DNA of 64,000 nt from the NCBI RefSeq assembly GCF_017745215.1, contig NZ_JAGHZV010000019.1:1-64000 (forward strand), given 5' to 3'. Source of the DNA: Sphingomonas sp. (GTDB taxonomy: Bacteria; Pseudomonadota; Alphaproteobacteria; Sphingomonadales; Sphingomonadaceae). The notes below the pieces were generated by a model. That model was not told where the DNA came from. It worked only from the letters and a program-made list of their open reading frames with translations, and ran no database searches. Both the position numbers and the translations under genes were made by a program. Below, piece by piece: positions 8,253-17,335 of this stretch. The first letter of the stretch is position 1; every line of letters begins with the position of its first letter.

Positions 8253-9623
8253 ATGATCAGACCGGCCATTTTCGGGATCGCCATCGCCGCTGTGCTCGGC
8301 TTGTCGCCGTGCGTCGCGAAGGCACAGGACCAGCCGTCCGGCGACTATCTGGCCGAGCTCAAGGTCGCGGCGCCCGATCGCTGGACGATCATCCATGCCG
8401 GCACGCTGATGGTCGATCCGGACAAGCCGCTGCAGCACGACGTCTCGATCGTCGTCCACAACGACCGGATCGACTCCGTCCGCGCAGGGAAGGTCGCCCC
8501 CGGGGCGCTCGCCGGAGTGCCGGCCGACAAGGCGGCCTATGTCGAGCTGGGCGACCGGTTCGTCATGGCCGGGATGATCGACGCGCACACCCATCTGGCC
8601 TTGACCCCGTCGCTGCTGAAGGCCGCGCAGAACGCCCGGATCAAGCTTCTCGGCGGGGCCACGACGGTGCGCGACGCGGGCAGCGTTCCCTCGGCGATCT
8701 TTCCGCTGAAGGAACTGATCGACAACGGCCTGGCCGTCGGGCCGCGGATCCTCGCCTCGGGCGCGCCGCTCTCGACCACCGGCGGGCACGGCGACATGCG
8801 CAACGGCAATTTCGCCGCGACGCTGAACGATCCCGATCCATGGGGCGGCGTGTGCGACGGCGTCGAGACCTGCCAGCACGTCGCCCGTCGCCAGATCGCG
8901 CTGGGCGCGGACAACATCAAGATCATGGCGACGGCCGGCGTGCTGGACGATTCAGACACGGGTCTCGACCAGCAATTCACCACCGATGAGCTGACCGCGA
9001 TCGTCAAGACGGCGCATCTCATGAAGCGCAAGGTGCTGGCGCATGCGATCGGCAGGACCGGCATCGCCGCGGCTGTCACCGCGGGCGTCGATTCGATCGA
9101 GCATGGCAGCTTCATCGACGAGGAGACGGTGGCGATGATGAAGAAGCAGGGCACCTTCCTGGTCCCCGCGCTGCTGACCCCCGCAGTGGTGCTCGACCAG
9201 GTGCGGCATCCGAAACCGGGCGGCACGAGATGGAGCGACAATTCCGCGCGCAAGATCGAGCGACTGCCCGATGCCGACCCCGCCACCCAGGGCCGGCAGG
9301 TGCGGATGGCGCTGCGCTATGGCGTCAAGGTTGGGGCGGGCACCGACCTGCTCAATCCGATCGGCGAGGAACTCGTCATGCTCGTCCGCAAGGGTGGCAT
9401 GTCGCCGCTCCAGGCGCTGAAGGCCGCGACGACCGACAATGCGCTGCTGCTCGGGATCGAGGACCAGGTGGGGACGGTCGAAGCCGGCAAGTCCGCCGAT
9501 CTCGTCGCCTTCGACGGTAACCCGGTCGAGCGGATCGAAGACACGCTCCGGATCACCTTCATTATGGCACGAGGATCGCAGATCTCCGATCTGGGGTCTG
9601 TCGCCTATCCGGGCGCGAACTGA
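8253..9623 (+). CDS. Exported metal-dependent amidohydrolase
   Basis: A 456-residue amidohydrolase-superfamily enzyme of the imidazolonepropionase/Xaa-Pro-dipeptidase-like group. The signal peptide ends near CVAKAQ. Metal ligands are visible in order: DAHTH, a lysine in NIKIMAT, His in LAHAIG, His in SIEHG and Asp in GAGTDLL. The open frame extends far upstream inside the TonB gene; the start at 8253 is chosen because it has a purine-rich site (AGGGACGAG) and begins the signal peptide. Members of this group hydrolyse dipeptides or cyclic amides; the substrate here is unknown. It probably forms an operon with the TonB receptor. Confidence 0.85.
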   Translation: MIRPAIFGIAIAAVLGLSPCVAKAQDQPSGDYLAELKVAAPDRWTIIHAGTLMVDPDKPLQHDVSIVVHNDRIDSVRAGKVAPGALAGVPADKAAYVELGDRFVMAGMIDAHTHLALTPSLLKAAQNARIKLLGGATTVRDAGSVPSAIFPLKELIDNGLAVGPRILASGAPLSTTGGHGDMRNGNFAATLNDPDPWGGVCDGVETCQHVARRQIALGADNIKIMATAGVLDDSDTGLDQQFTTDELTAIVKTAHLMKRKVLAHAIGRTGIAAAVTAGVDSIEHGSFIDEETVAMMKKQGTFLVPALLTPAVVLDQVRHPKPGGTRWSDNSARKIERLPDADPATQGRQVRMALRYGVKVGAGTDLLNPIGEELVMLVRKGGMSPLQALKAATTDNALLLGIEDQVGTVEAGKSADLVAFDGNPVERIEDTLRITFIMARGSQISDLGSVAYPGAN

Positions 9624-9654
9624 CGAGGGCGCCTCGCGGTACGAGGCCCGAGCG

Positions 9655-10350
9655 TCAGAATATCCCCTCGAGCTCGGACCAGGGCGAGCCGCACAGCCAG
9701 CTGCGTGCCTTTTCGCGGAACGCCGGCGTTGCGGTAGTCGCGCAGCGCTCGAGCCAGGGCCGCGCTTCGTCGGCCCGGCCGGTCTCGAGCAGCAACCGGG
9801 CGTGGTTGAACTGGCCGCGGAAGTCGCCGCCCTGCGCCGCCAGCAGATAGCATTCGGCGGCCCGGGCCAGGTCGCGCTCGATCACGTCGCCATCCTCGTG
9901 GAAGCTGCCGACATAGTTGAACGATTTCGCGTGCCCCCTGGCGGCCGCCTTCCGGAACCAGGCCAATGCCGCCTTCCTGTCCCGGGCGAGGCCCGCGCCC
10001 AAGGCCAGCGCGGCTGCATAATTATACATGCCCCAGTCGAGCCCGCGTTCGGCGGCGACGCGGAAACACTCGGCGGCGCGGACCTTGTCCACCGACACGC
10101 CCCAGCCGAGATCGTAGCAGCGCCCGACCATGTTGAGCGCCATCAGATGGCCCTGCGCCGCCGCACGATTGAACCAGGCGAAGCCCTCGCGTTCGCGGCC
10201 CCGGTCGAGCAGCATCTGGCCATAGACCGCCGGCGCTTCGGCAAGGCCGGCCTCGGCGCCTTCGCGCACCAGCGCCTCGCGCGCCTCCGCCGAGCCGGAA
10301 AGCCGGGCGGCGATCGCGTCCGCCGAAAGCTGGCCGATGGTGTTGCTCAC
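9655..10350 (-). CDS. Sel1-like/TPR repeat protein
   Basis: A 231-residue protein made of Sel1-type helical repeats of about 36 residues: AVYGQMLLDRG...AFAWFNRAAAQG-like units recur four to five times (for example ALAWFRKAAARGHAKSFNYV). No signal peptide is seen, so it is probably cytoplasmic. Single Sel1 proteins of this size often neighbour iron-uptake genes (PiuC-type dioxygenase with TonB receptors) in Proteobacteria. Those genes are not adjacent here, but a Fur-like palindrome lies upstream of its start. Role: protein-protein scaffold, partner unknown. Confidence 0.75.
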   Translation of the reverse strand: MSNTIGQLSADAIAARLSGSAEAREALVREGAEAGLAEAPAVYGQMLLDRGREREGFAWFNRAAAQGHLMALNMVGRCYDLGWGVSVDKVRAAECFRVAAERGLDWGMYNYAAALALGAGLARDRKAALAWFRKAAARGHAKSFNYVGSFHEDGDVIERDLARAAECYLLAAQGGDFRGQFNHARLLLETGRADEARPWLERCATTATPAFREKARSWLCGSPWSELEGIF

Positions 10351-10420
10351 GGTGTCAGCGACGTTCTTGGATCATGCGCATTCGGCCGGGCGCTATCGCG
10401 CGTGGCGATGCATGTCAACG

Positions 10421-11569
10421 TTATTGCGAGCGACTCGCATCTTCCGAATCCGAAGCCTGGAACGGCGCCGAGCGGGTCTCGCCGGGAGATCGAGCGGAGA
10501 ACAGCGGCAGTGTCGTCGTTTCCACAGGCGTCGCTTCGAAGCTCGAGACCGTCACGCCGACCAGCCGGATGCCGTGATCGGTGGGTAGCACCAGCCGGAC
10601 TAGGTCACGGCTGGTGTCGCGAAGCTGCGACCGGCTGGCGACGATGGTCGGGAAGCTGCGGCTGCGCGTGACGATCCGGAAGTCGGCATATTTGATCTTT
10701 ACCGTGACGGTCCGGCCGAAGGCGCCGGCCTTCTCGCACCATGCCCAGACCTCGTCCGCCATGCGCTCCACGCCGGCCTCGATCTCGGGCGGATCGGTCA
10801 GGTCGCGGCTGAAGGTCGTCTCCGAGCCCGAGGACTTGCGCTCGCGCGACGGATTGACCGGGCGGTCGTCCTCGCCGCGCGCGATGCCATGGTACCAGTC
10901 GGCCGCGCTTCCGAAATGCTCGCGCAGGAAAGCGATCGACTTGGCGCGGAGGTCGGCTCCGGTCTCGATTCCGAGGCGCTTCATCTTCGCCGCCGTAACC
11001 GGGCCGACGCCGTGGAAACGCTCGACCGGCAGTGTCTCGACCCAGGCCGCGCCCATCTCGGGCGTGACGGCGAATTGGCCGTTGGGCTTGCGCTGGTCCG
11101 AGGCGAGCTTGGCGAGGAACTTGTTGTAGGAGATGCCGGCGGAGGCCGTGAGCCCCGTCTCGGCGAAGATGCGCGCACGGATCGCCTTGGCGGTCGCCCA
11201 GGCGGTGGGAAGCGCCTGGCGGTTGTCCGTCACGTCGAGATAGGCCTCGTCGAGCGAGAGCGGCTGGATGAGGTCGGTGAACTCGGCGAAGATCGCGTGG
11301 ATCTGGCTCGAGACCGCCCGGTAGACGTCGAAGCGCGGCGTGACGAAGATCAGGTCGGGGCAGCGCCGCAGCGCGGTGACCGAGGGCAGCGCCGAGCGTA
11401 CGCCGAACGCGCGCGCCTCATAGCTGGCCGCGGCGACGACGCCCCGCGCGGCGGCATAGCCGACCGCCACGGGCTTGCCCCGGAGCGCGGGATCGTCGCG
11501 CTGCTCGACCGACGCATAGAAGGCGTCCATGTCGATATGGATGATCTTCCGGGTCACGCCGCACGGCAT
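10421..11569 (-). CDS. dinB: DNA polymerase IV
   Basis: Y-family translesion polymerase, 382 residues from the ATG at 11569. The first catalytic motif is IIHIDMDAFYASVE close to the start, the second is SLDEAYLDVT, and the little-finger domain follows. TTLPLF near the C-terminus fits a beta-clamp-binding peptide. The open frame runs farther upstream without family similarity, so those 130 residues are excluded. It is a stand-alone gene, not next to imuB/dnaE2 and unlike the imuABC cassette. Length is slightly over the usual 350-365 because of a polar tail after the clamp motif. Confidence 0.93.
   Translation of the reverse strand: MPCGVTRKIIHIDMDAFYASVEQRDDPALRGKPVAVGYAAARGVVAAASYEARAFGVRSALPSVTALRRCPDLIFVTPRFDVYRAVSSQIHAIFAEFTDLIQPLSLDEAYLDVTDNRQALPTAWATAKAIRARIFAETGLTASAGISYNKFLAKLASDQRKPNGQFAVTPEMGAAWVETLPVERFHGVGPVTAAKMKRLGIETGADLRAKSIAFLREHFGSAADWYHGIARGEDDRPVNPSRERKSSGSETTFSRDLTDPPEIEAGVERMADEVWAWCEKAGAFGRTVTVKIKYADFRIVTRSRSFPTIVASRSQLRDTSRDLVRLVLPTDHGIRLVGVTVSSFEATPVETTTLPLFSARSPGETRSAPFQASDSEDASRSQ
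10425..10439. promoter_or_regulatory. Fur-like palindrome upstream of the Sel1 gene
   Basis: TGCGAGCGACTCGCA is a perfect 6-3-6 inverted repeat 75 bp upstream of the Sel1 start, overlapping the last codons of dinB. It resembles proteobacterial Fur boxes of the AATGCGAATC-type and would suit iron-dependent control of the leftward Sel1 gene. The spacing to a promoter could not be fixed. Confidence 0.4.
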
Positions 11570-11691
11570 ATCGCGGCGGGAACGGATTGGGAACGGGTGA
11601 GCGGCCGGCGGCCCTCGACGTCGCCCGCCATCACGCAGCGCAGCTCGGCGACCGGATCGTCGGCGGGCGGTGTGGAATGTCGAGCCAGCGC

Positions 11692-11819
11692 CCCGTCCGC
11701 TTGCAATGTAGGATTTCGGCTGGTTGGCTGGCGCAGCCGGAGATTCCGGCCGCTCTTTGAACTTCGAAAGGAGATCGACCCCGGATTTTCGGCGACGGGT
11801 TGTGACTCTTGTGACTCTT
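11692..11819 (+). repeat. Dispersed intergenic repeat, copy A
   Basis: About 128 bp in the gap between dinB and the next leftward gene align along their whole length with 45071-45200, both in the same orientation. The left edge TTGCAATGTAGGA and the right edge GACGGG-TGTGACTCT-TGTGACT are nearly identical, with a diverged middle. The right end carries TGTGACTCT twice in tandem (11801-11818). The rest of the gap 11570-11871 shows no gene. Confidence 0.7.
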
Positions 11820-11871
11820 GGGGTTCCCGAAAGCGTCGCAGGCCGCCCGACTCGGACGGTCGTGCGACGCC

Positions 11872-12735
11872 TCAGCCGAACAGGAGTTTCGCCGCATTGC
11901 CCTTGAGGATCGGCTCGTGCAGCTCGGGCTTGAACCCGGCCTGGTCGAAGGCGGCGATCCATTTGTCGGGCGGGATCAGCGGGAAGTCCGATCCGAACAG
12001 GAATTTGTGGCCGAGCTGGCCGTTGGCGTACTTCACGATCTGCGGCGGGAAATATTTCGGGCTCCAGCCGCTGAGGTCGATGAAGACATTGGGCTTGTGC
12101 AGCGCCATCGACAGCGCTTCGTCGGTCCAGGGCCAGCTCGGATGCGCGAGGACGATGCGGATGTTGGGGAAGTCGACCGCGACGTCGTCGACGAGGATCG
12201 GCTGGCCGTATTTCAGCCGGATGCCGCCGCCGCCCTTCATGCCGGTGCCCATGCCCGAATGGCCGGTGTGGAAGATCGCCGGCAGGCCGTAGTGATCGAT
12301 CACTTCGTAGAGCGGCCAGGCCATGCGGTCGCCCGGATCGAAGTTCTGGAGCGGCGGATGGAATTTGAACCCGCGGACGCCGTAATCTTCGATCAGCCGC
12401 CGCGCTTCGAGTGCGCCCGCCTTGCCCTTGTGCGGGTCGATCGACGCGAAGGCGAGCATGATGTCGCTGTTCTCGGCGGCGGCTTCGGCGATCTCCTCAT
12501 TGGCGATGCGCTTGATGCCGGTGCCCGCCTCCATGTCGACGGTGAACATCACGAAGCCGATGTTGCGCTCGCGGTAATAGGCGATCGTCTCGGGGATCGA
12601 GGGGCGCTTGGCGTCGGCGCCGAAATAGATGTTCGCCGCCGCCTCGAACTCGGCCTGGATCGGGTCGAGCGGCTGGCGGCAGCTGTGCTCGGCATGGACG
12701 TGGACGTCGAGCGCTACGAGCTTGTCGAGGTCCAT
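11872..12735 (-). CDS. Amidohydrolase-2 family protein of the ferulate gene group
   Basis: A 287-residue metal-dependent hydrolase or decarboxylase of the amidohydrolase-related PF04909 type. Metal ligands: DVHVHAE at residues 10-16, His in FKFHPP and IFHTGHSG, His in VLAHPS, Asp in FGSDFP. It starts 11 bp after ferA ends and is the last gene of the ferulate group. In Rhodococcus an amidohydrolase (CouO) cleaves the beta-ketoacyl-CoA of p-hydroxycinnamate breakdown. A similar accessory thioester or decarboxylation step is possible here, but FerA/FerB already give a complete route. Function is inferred from position only. Confidence 0.7.
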   Translation of the reverse strand: MDLDKLVALDVHVHAEHSCRQPLDPIQAEFEAAANIYFGADAKRPSIPETIAYYRERNIGFVMFTVDMEAGTGIKRIANEEIAEAAAENSDIMLAFASIDPHKGKAGALEARRLIEDYGVRGFKFHPPLQNFDPGDRMAWPLYEVIDHYGLPAIFHTGHSGMGTGMKGGGGIRLKYGQPILVDDVAVDFPNIRIVLAHPSWPWTDEALSMALHKPNVFIDLSGWSPKYFPPQIVKYANGQLGHKFLFGSDFPLIPPDKWIAAFDQAGFKPELHEPILKGNAAKLLFG

Positions 12736-12746
12736 GGGGCTTGCTC

Positions 12747-14855
12747 CTAGTCGGCGAGGATCAGCGCATCGAGCGCGACGGCGCCCTGGCCACTAGGATG
12801 CACCACCACCGGGTTGAGGTCGATCTCGCGGATCGCCGGGGTGCCGAGCAGCAGCCGGCCGAGCGTCGCGACCAGCCTGGCCACCGCGTCGACGTCGAGC
12901 GCAGGGGAGCCGCGGAAGCCGTCGAGCAGCGCGCCGCTCTTGAGCTTGCGCAGCTCGGCGACGATCGCGTCATGGGGCAGGTCGGGCGCAAGCAGGCGGA
13001 CGTCGTGGAGCAGTTCGGCCTGGACCCCGCCGAAGCCCGCGAGGATCACCGGCCCCCACTCCGGATCGCTGCGCGCGCCGACGATCAGCTCGATCCCGCG
13101 CGCGCCCATCGCCTCGACCAGCGCACCGTCGAGCGCGAGCGCCGCGTCATAGGCAGCGACATTGGCGAACAGCCGCTCCCAGCCCGCGGCGAGCGCGGCG
13201 TCGTCGGCGAGGTTGAGGATCACCCCGCCCGCATCGCTCTTGTGGCTGAGCGCCGCCGCCTGCGCCTTGAGCGCGACCGGATAGCCGACGCGCGCCGCGA
13301 CCGCGCGCGCCTCGTCGAGCGTCGCCGCGAAGCCGCCGGCGGGGAAGGGGATGCCGAGCGGCGCGAGCAGTTGCTTCGCGCGATATTCGGGGATGGTGCC
13401 CGAGGGCAGCGCGATCGCCACCGGCTCGGCATCGCTCGCGCTCAGGTCGCGCCGGGCGAGGCGCGAGAGCTGGGCGAGCGCGCGGAAGGCGCGGTCGGGC
13501 GAGGGAAACCAGGGCACCCCGAGCGCGCGGAGCTGACGGATATAGTCGGGGTTGAACTGGGCGCCGTCGTCGAGGCCCGCGAACAGGATCGGCTTCTCGG
13601 GCGCCAGCGCGCGGATCGCGTCGATGATCGGCAGGAACTTGCGCGCGGCGGTGGTCTCGTCGGTCTGGATGATGCCGAGCACGACCGCGCCGAAGCGCTC
13701 GTCGGCGAGCAAAGGCTCGAGCGTGCGGCGGTAGAGATCGGGATCGACCAGCGCTTGCGCGGTCAGGTCCATCGGGTTGCTGACCGGGATGAAATCGGGG
13801 ATCGCCGCGCGCATCCGCGCCTCGGTCTCGCCGCCGAGCATGGGGAGGTCGAGGCCGAGCCGCTCGCACAGGTCGAGGGTCAGCGCCTTGAACGCGCCGC
13901 TCTCGGTGAGCACGGCTGTGCCGCCCGCGCCGACGGTCCGGGCGCGCAAGGCGATGTCGGTGACGTCGCCGAGCTCCTCGAGCCCGTTGACGAGCACCAC
14001 GCCGGCGCGCTCGACCTTGGCCCGCATCAGGGCGTAATCGCCCGCCATCGCGCCGGTGTGCGTCGCGGCGGACTCGCGCGCGGCGCTCGAGGTGCCGGGG
14101 TGGAGCAGCACGATCGTCTTGCCCGCTGCGCGTGCCTCGGCCGCGAGCGTGAGGAAGCGCGCTGGCTTGCGGAACTGCTCGACGATCATTGCGATCACGC
14201 GCGTGCTGGGGTCGCCGATGAGGTGCTCGACATAGTCCTCGACGCCGCTCGCGGCTTCGTTGCCGGTCGAGACCGAGAGCGAGATCGGCAGCCCCTTGGC
14301 CATCAGCGTGGTGCCGAGCACGACAGCCATCGCGCCCGATTGCGAGACGATGCCCACGCCTTCGCTCGCGATCGGGTGCGGCGGGGTCTCGACGAAGGTG
14401 AGGGGGACGCCCGCCACGAAATTGGTCATGCCGAGGCAGTTCGGCCCTTCGATCACCATGCCCGTTTCGTCGGCGATCCGCGCGAGTTCGCGCTGCGCGG
14501 CCAGGCCCTCCTCGCCACCCTCGGCGAAGCCCGCCGCGAAGATCACCGCCGCGCCGACGCCGCGCTCGGCCAGCTCGCGCACCGCGCCGAGCACCGCCGG
14601 GCCGGGGATGGCGAGCACTGCGGCGTCGACGCCCTCGGGCAGCTCGGCGATCGACTTGAAGCACGGGCGCTCGCCGATCGCGTCGCGCTTGGGGTTGATC
14701 AGGTGGATGTCGCCCTTGAAGCCGTGGCGGTCGAGATTGGCGAGCACCGAATTGCCCAGCGCGCCGGGGGTGGGTGAAGCGCCGACGATCGCCACCGAGC
14801 GCGGGGTGAGCAGGCGGGCGAGGTCGCGGGGCTTGGTGAGGGCGGTGGCGGTCAT
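12747..14855 (-). CDS. ferA: Feruloyl-CoA synthetase (NDP-forming acyl-CoA synthetase type)
   Basis: A 702-residue protein with CoA-binding Rossmann domain (1-130), succinyl-CoA-ligase-like domain (about 150-450) and ATP-grasp domain (about 470-700). His266 in AATHTGAMAG is the expected phosphohistidine. This architecture matches FerA of Sphingobium SYK-6 (about 710 residues), which activates ferulate, p-coumarate and caffeate to CoA thioesters, rather than the AMP-forming enzymes used elsewhere. It follows ferB and the vanillin-type dehydrogenase in the same direction. AGGA precedes the start. A palindromic repeat lies between it and ferB. Confidence 0.88.
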   Translation of the reverse strand: MTATALTKPRDLARLLTPRSVAIVGASPTPGALGNSVLANLDRHGFKGDIHLINPKRDAIGERPCFKSIAELPEGVDAAVLAIPGPAVLGAVRELAERGVGAAVIFAAGFAEGGEEGLAAQRELARIADETGMVIEGPNCLGMTNFVAGVPLTFVETPPHPIASEGVGIVSQSGAMAVVLGTTLMAKGLPISLSVSTGNEAASGVEDYVEHLIGDPSTRVIAMIVEQFRKPARFLTLAAEARAAGKTIVLLHPGTSSAARESAATHTGAMAGDYALMRAKVERAGVVLVNGLEELGDVTDIALRARTVGAGGTAVLTESGAFKALTLDLCERLGLDLPMLGGETEARMRAAIPDFIPVSNPMDLTAQALVDPDLYRRTLEPLLADERFGAVVLGIIQTDETTAARKFLPIIDAIRALAPEKPILFAGLDDGAQFNPDYIRQLRALGVPWFPSPDRAFRALAQLSRLARRDLSASDAEPVAIALPSGTIPEYRAKQLLAPLGIPFPAGGFAATLDEARAVAARVGYPVALKAQAAALSHKSDAGGVILNLADDAALAAGWERLFANVAAYDAALALDGALVEAMGARGIELIVGARSDPEWGPVILAGFGGVQAELLHDVRLLAPDLPHDAIVAELRKLKSGALLDGFRGSPALDVDAVARLVATLGRLLLGTPAIREIDLNPVVVHPSGQGAVALDALILAD

Positions 14856-14898
14856 CGAGTAGTTCCTGAAGCGGAATGCGTTTGGCTGAAACCATCGC

Positions 14899-14980
14899 CG
14901 TCATCCCGGCGAGAGCCGGGACCCAGGGCCACGGGCGACGTCCTGGTTGGCCCTGGATCCCGGCTTTCGCCGGGATGACG
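14899..14980. repeat. REP-like palindromic intergenic repeat (family 1, copy 1)
   Basis: An 82-bp inverted repeat: CGTCATCCCGGCGAGAGCCG at the left is mirrored by CGGCTTTCGCCGGGATGACG at the right, with CCCAGGGCCAC/GGCCCTGG inside. The same element recurs at 41619-41700 and 43966-44048. Here it lies between ferB and ferA and could form a hairpin that adjusts ferA expression. Confidence 0.85.
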
Positions 14981-15032
14981 AATCAGAATGGAATCATCTC
15001 TTCGCCGCCCTCGCGGGAGGGCCTTGGGCACA

Positions 15033-15878
15033 TCACGCCTTCTGCTTCTTCTGCTTCGACGTATCGTAAGCCCCAAGCCCCGGCTTGTAGCTCTTCTCGT
15101 CGATGAACTGGCGGATGCCCTCCTTGCGGCCTTCGTTGTCGAAGCTGTTCGCGGCTTCCTGCGCGCGGACGAGATAGTCCTCGGCATCGTCGTAGCTCAT
15201 CGTCGAGACGCGGCGGATCGCGTCCTTGGTCGCCTTGAGCGCCACCGGGTTCTTCTTGAGCAGCTCCTTCGCCACCGCGGTCACGCGCGCCTCGAGCTCG
15301 GTGAGCGGCAGCGCTTCGTTGACCAGCCCCCATTCGGCGGCGGTCCTGCCGTCGATGTTCTCGCCCATCATCGCGTGGTACATCGCCTTGCGGAAGGGCA
15401 TCAGCTCCACCGCCACCTTGGTCGCGCCGCCGCCGGGGAGGATGCCCCAGTTGATCTCGCTGAGCCCGAACTTGGCTTCCTCAGCGGCGAAAGCGAGATC
15501 GCAGGCGAACAGCGGGCCATAGCCGCCGCCGAAGCACCATCCATTGACCATCGCAATCGTCGGCTTCTGGTACCAGCGCAGCCGCCGCCACCAGCCGTAG
15601 CTCTCGCGCTGCGCCTTGCGGGTGGAGCCGAGCCCATGCGCCTCCGTCTCACGGAAATATTCCTTGAGGTCCATGCCCGCGGTCCAGGCCGGGCCCTCGC
15701 CGGCGAGCACCAGCACGCCGACATCGTCGCGGAACTCGAGTTCGTCGAGCACTTCCATCATGTCGCGGTTGAGCGTCGGGCTCATCGCGTTGCGCTTGTC
15801 GGGGCGATTGAACTTCACCCAGGCGATGCGATCGACGACTTCATAGGCGACGACGCCGTTGGAACTGGTGTTGGTCAT
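15033..15878 (-). CDS. ferB: Feruloyl-CoA/p-hydroxycinnamoyl-CoA hydratase-lyase
   Basis: A crotonase-family protein of 281 residues. The oxyanion-hole segments are AGEGPAWTAGMDLKEYF (about 58-75) and NGWCFGGGYGPLFACDLA, followed by FGLSEINWGILPGGG. The tyrosine/glutamate set of hydroxycinnamoyl-CoA hydratase-lyases is consistent with this. It hydrates feruloyl-CoA and then splits off acetyl-CoA, giving vanillin. The start at 15878 has TAGGAATGAA just before it; a much longer upstream frame is only the antisense/out-of-frame shadow of the dehydrogenase gene. It lies 23 bp after the dehydrogenase, in the same transcript. Confidence 0.9.
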   Translation of the reverse strand: MTNTSSNGVVAYEVVDRIAWVKFNRPDKRNAMSPTLNRDMMEVLDELEFRDDVGVLVLAGEGPAWTAGMDLKEYFRETEAHGLGSTRKAQRESYGWWRRLRWYQKPTIAMVNGWCFGGGYGPLFACDLAFAAEEAKFGLSEINWGILPGGGATKVAVELMPFRKAMYHAMMGENIDGRTAAEWGLVNEALPLTELEARVTAVAKELLKKNPVALKATKDAIRRVSTMSYDDAEDYLVRAQEAANSFDNEGRKEGIRQFIDEKSYKPGLGAYDTSKQKKQKA

Positions 15879-15901
15879 TTCATTCCTAACTTGACTGAAG
15901 A

Positions 15902-17320
15902 TCAGATCGGGTAGTGCCCCGGCAGCGTCTCGATCGTGATCCAGCGCAGCTCGGTGAAGGCTTCGATCCCCGCCTTGCCGCCGAAACGGCCGTAGCCCGA
16001 GGCCTTGGTGCCGCCGAATGGCATCTGCGCCTCGTCGTGCACCGTGGGTCCGTTGACGTGACAGATGCCCGACTTGATCTGGCGAGCGACACGCAGGCCC
16101 CGCGCAGTGTCGCGCGTGAACACCGCGGCGGAAAGGCCGTATTCGGTGTCGTTGGCGAGCGCGATCGCCTCGGCCTCGTCGCGGGCTCGGGTGATGCCGA
16201 CGACGGGGCCGAAGCTCTCGTCGCGGAACAGCTTCATCGTGGGGGTCACCTTGTCGATCACATGTGCGGGCATCAGTACCCCGTCCGCTTCGCCGCCGAC
16301 CAACGTCTCGGCGCCCTGGGCCAGCGCATCCTCGATCAGCGCGCGGACGGTGCCGACGGTCTTGCGGTCGACCACCGCGCCGAGCGGGGTCGCGCCTTCG
16401 CGGGGATCGCCGACGGGCATGCCGCTCACCTTCTCCCTGAAGCGTCGCGCGAATTCGTCGGCGACGTTCTCGACCACGATGATCCGCTCGGTCGACATGC
16501 AGATCTGGCCCTGGTTCATGAACGCGCCGAACGCCGCGGCCTTCACCGCTTCGTCGAGATCGGCGTCGTCGAGCACGATCAGCGGCGCCTTGCCGCCCAG
16601 TTCGAGCAGCACCGGCTTGAGATGCTCCGCGGCGCGCCGCGCGATGATCTTGCCGACATGCGTCGAGCCGGTGAAGTTGATCCGCCGCACCGCGGGATGG
16701 TCGATCAGCGCGCCAACGATCTCGGCCGCGTCCTGGGGCGCGTTGGTGACGAGCTGGACCGCCCCTTCGGGCAGCCCCGCCACCTGGAACGCCTCGACGA
16801 TCAGCGCGTGGGTGCGCGGGCATTGTTCGCTCGCCTTGAGCACCACGGTGTTGCCGCATGCGAGCGGCATCGCGATCGCGCGGACGCCGAGGATGATCGG
16901 CGCATTCCACGGCGCGATGCCGAGCATCACGCCCACCGGCTCGCGCAGCGCCATCGCGATGCAGCCTGGCTTGTCCGAGGGGATGACTTCGCCGCCGATC
17001 TGGGTGGTCATGCTCGCGGCTTCGCGGACGATGCCGGCGGCGAGCATCAGGTTGAACCCGGCCCAGCCCTTGGTCGCGCCGATCTCGCCCATCATCGCTT
17101 CGATGAATTGCGGCGCGCGGGCTTCGAGCTCGGTCGCCGCCTTCATCAGCGCGGCCCGGCGGGCGTTGGGTCCGAGCGCCGACCAGGCGGGGAAGGCGGC
17201 CTCGGCGGCCTCGCAGGCGGCATTGGCATCGGCGATGGTGGCGGCGGGCGAGGTGCTCGCGACATTGCCGGTGACCGGATCGAGCCGATCGAACGTCCGC
17301 TCGGAAATCAGGGTTGCCAT
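15902..17320 (-). CDS. ligV: Vanillin/hydroxybenzaldehyde dehydrogenase
   Basis: NAD(P)-dependent aldehyde dehydrogenase, 472 residues. The cofactor segment is APWNAPIILG with FTGSTHVGK, the general base Glu is in LELGGKAP, and the nucleophile Cys is in NQGQICMST. A strong ribosome site (AAGGAGAGG) precedes the ATG at 17320. As first gene of the ferB-ferA transcript it would oxidise the vanillin or 4-hydroxybenzaldehyde produced by FerB. The salicylaldehyde/vanillin subfamily is supported by context more than by single residues, hence the symbol is by analogy with SYK-6 LigV. Confidence 0.82.
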   Translation of the reverse strand: MATLISERTFDRLDPVTGNVASTSPAATIADANAACEAAEAAFPAWSALGPNARRAALMKAATELEARAPQFIEAMMGEIGATKGWAGFNLMLAAGIVREAASMTTQIGGEVIPSDKPGCIAMALREPVGVMLGIAPWNAPIILGVRAIAMPLACGNTVVLKASEQCPRTHALIVEAFQVAGLPEGAVQLVTNAPQDAAEIVGALIDHPAVRRINFTGSTHVGKIIARRAAEHLKPVLLELGGKAPLIVLDDADLDEAVKAAAFGAFMNQGQICMSTERIIVVENVADEFARRFREKVSGMPVGDPREGATPLGAVVDRKTVGTVRALIEDALAQGAETLVGGEADGVLMPAHVIDKVTPTMKLFRDESFGPVVGITRARDEAEAIALANDTEYGLSAAVFTRDTARGLRVARQIKSGICHVNGPTVHDEAQMPFGGTKASGYGRFGGKAGIEAFTELRWITIETLPGHYPI

Positions 17321-17335
17321 TCGTCCCTCTCCTTT

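Noticed and set aside
9439-10671. A 410-codon plus-strand frame after the amidohydrolase
   Set aside because: It covers the antisense of the Sel1 gene, which has clear repeats; no domain or ribosome site supports the plus frame.
11801-11818. Tandem TGTGACTCT as a possible CRISPR or VNTR
   Set aside because: Only two units without spacers; it is the conserved end of a dispersed repeat.
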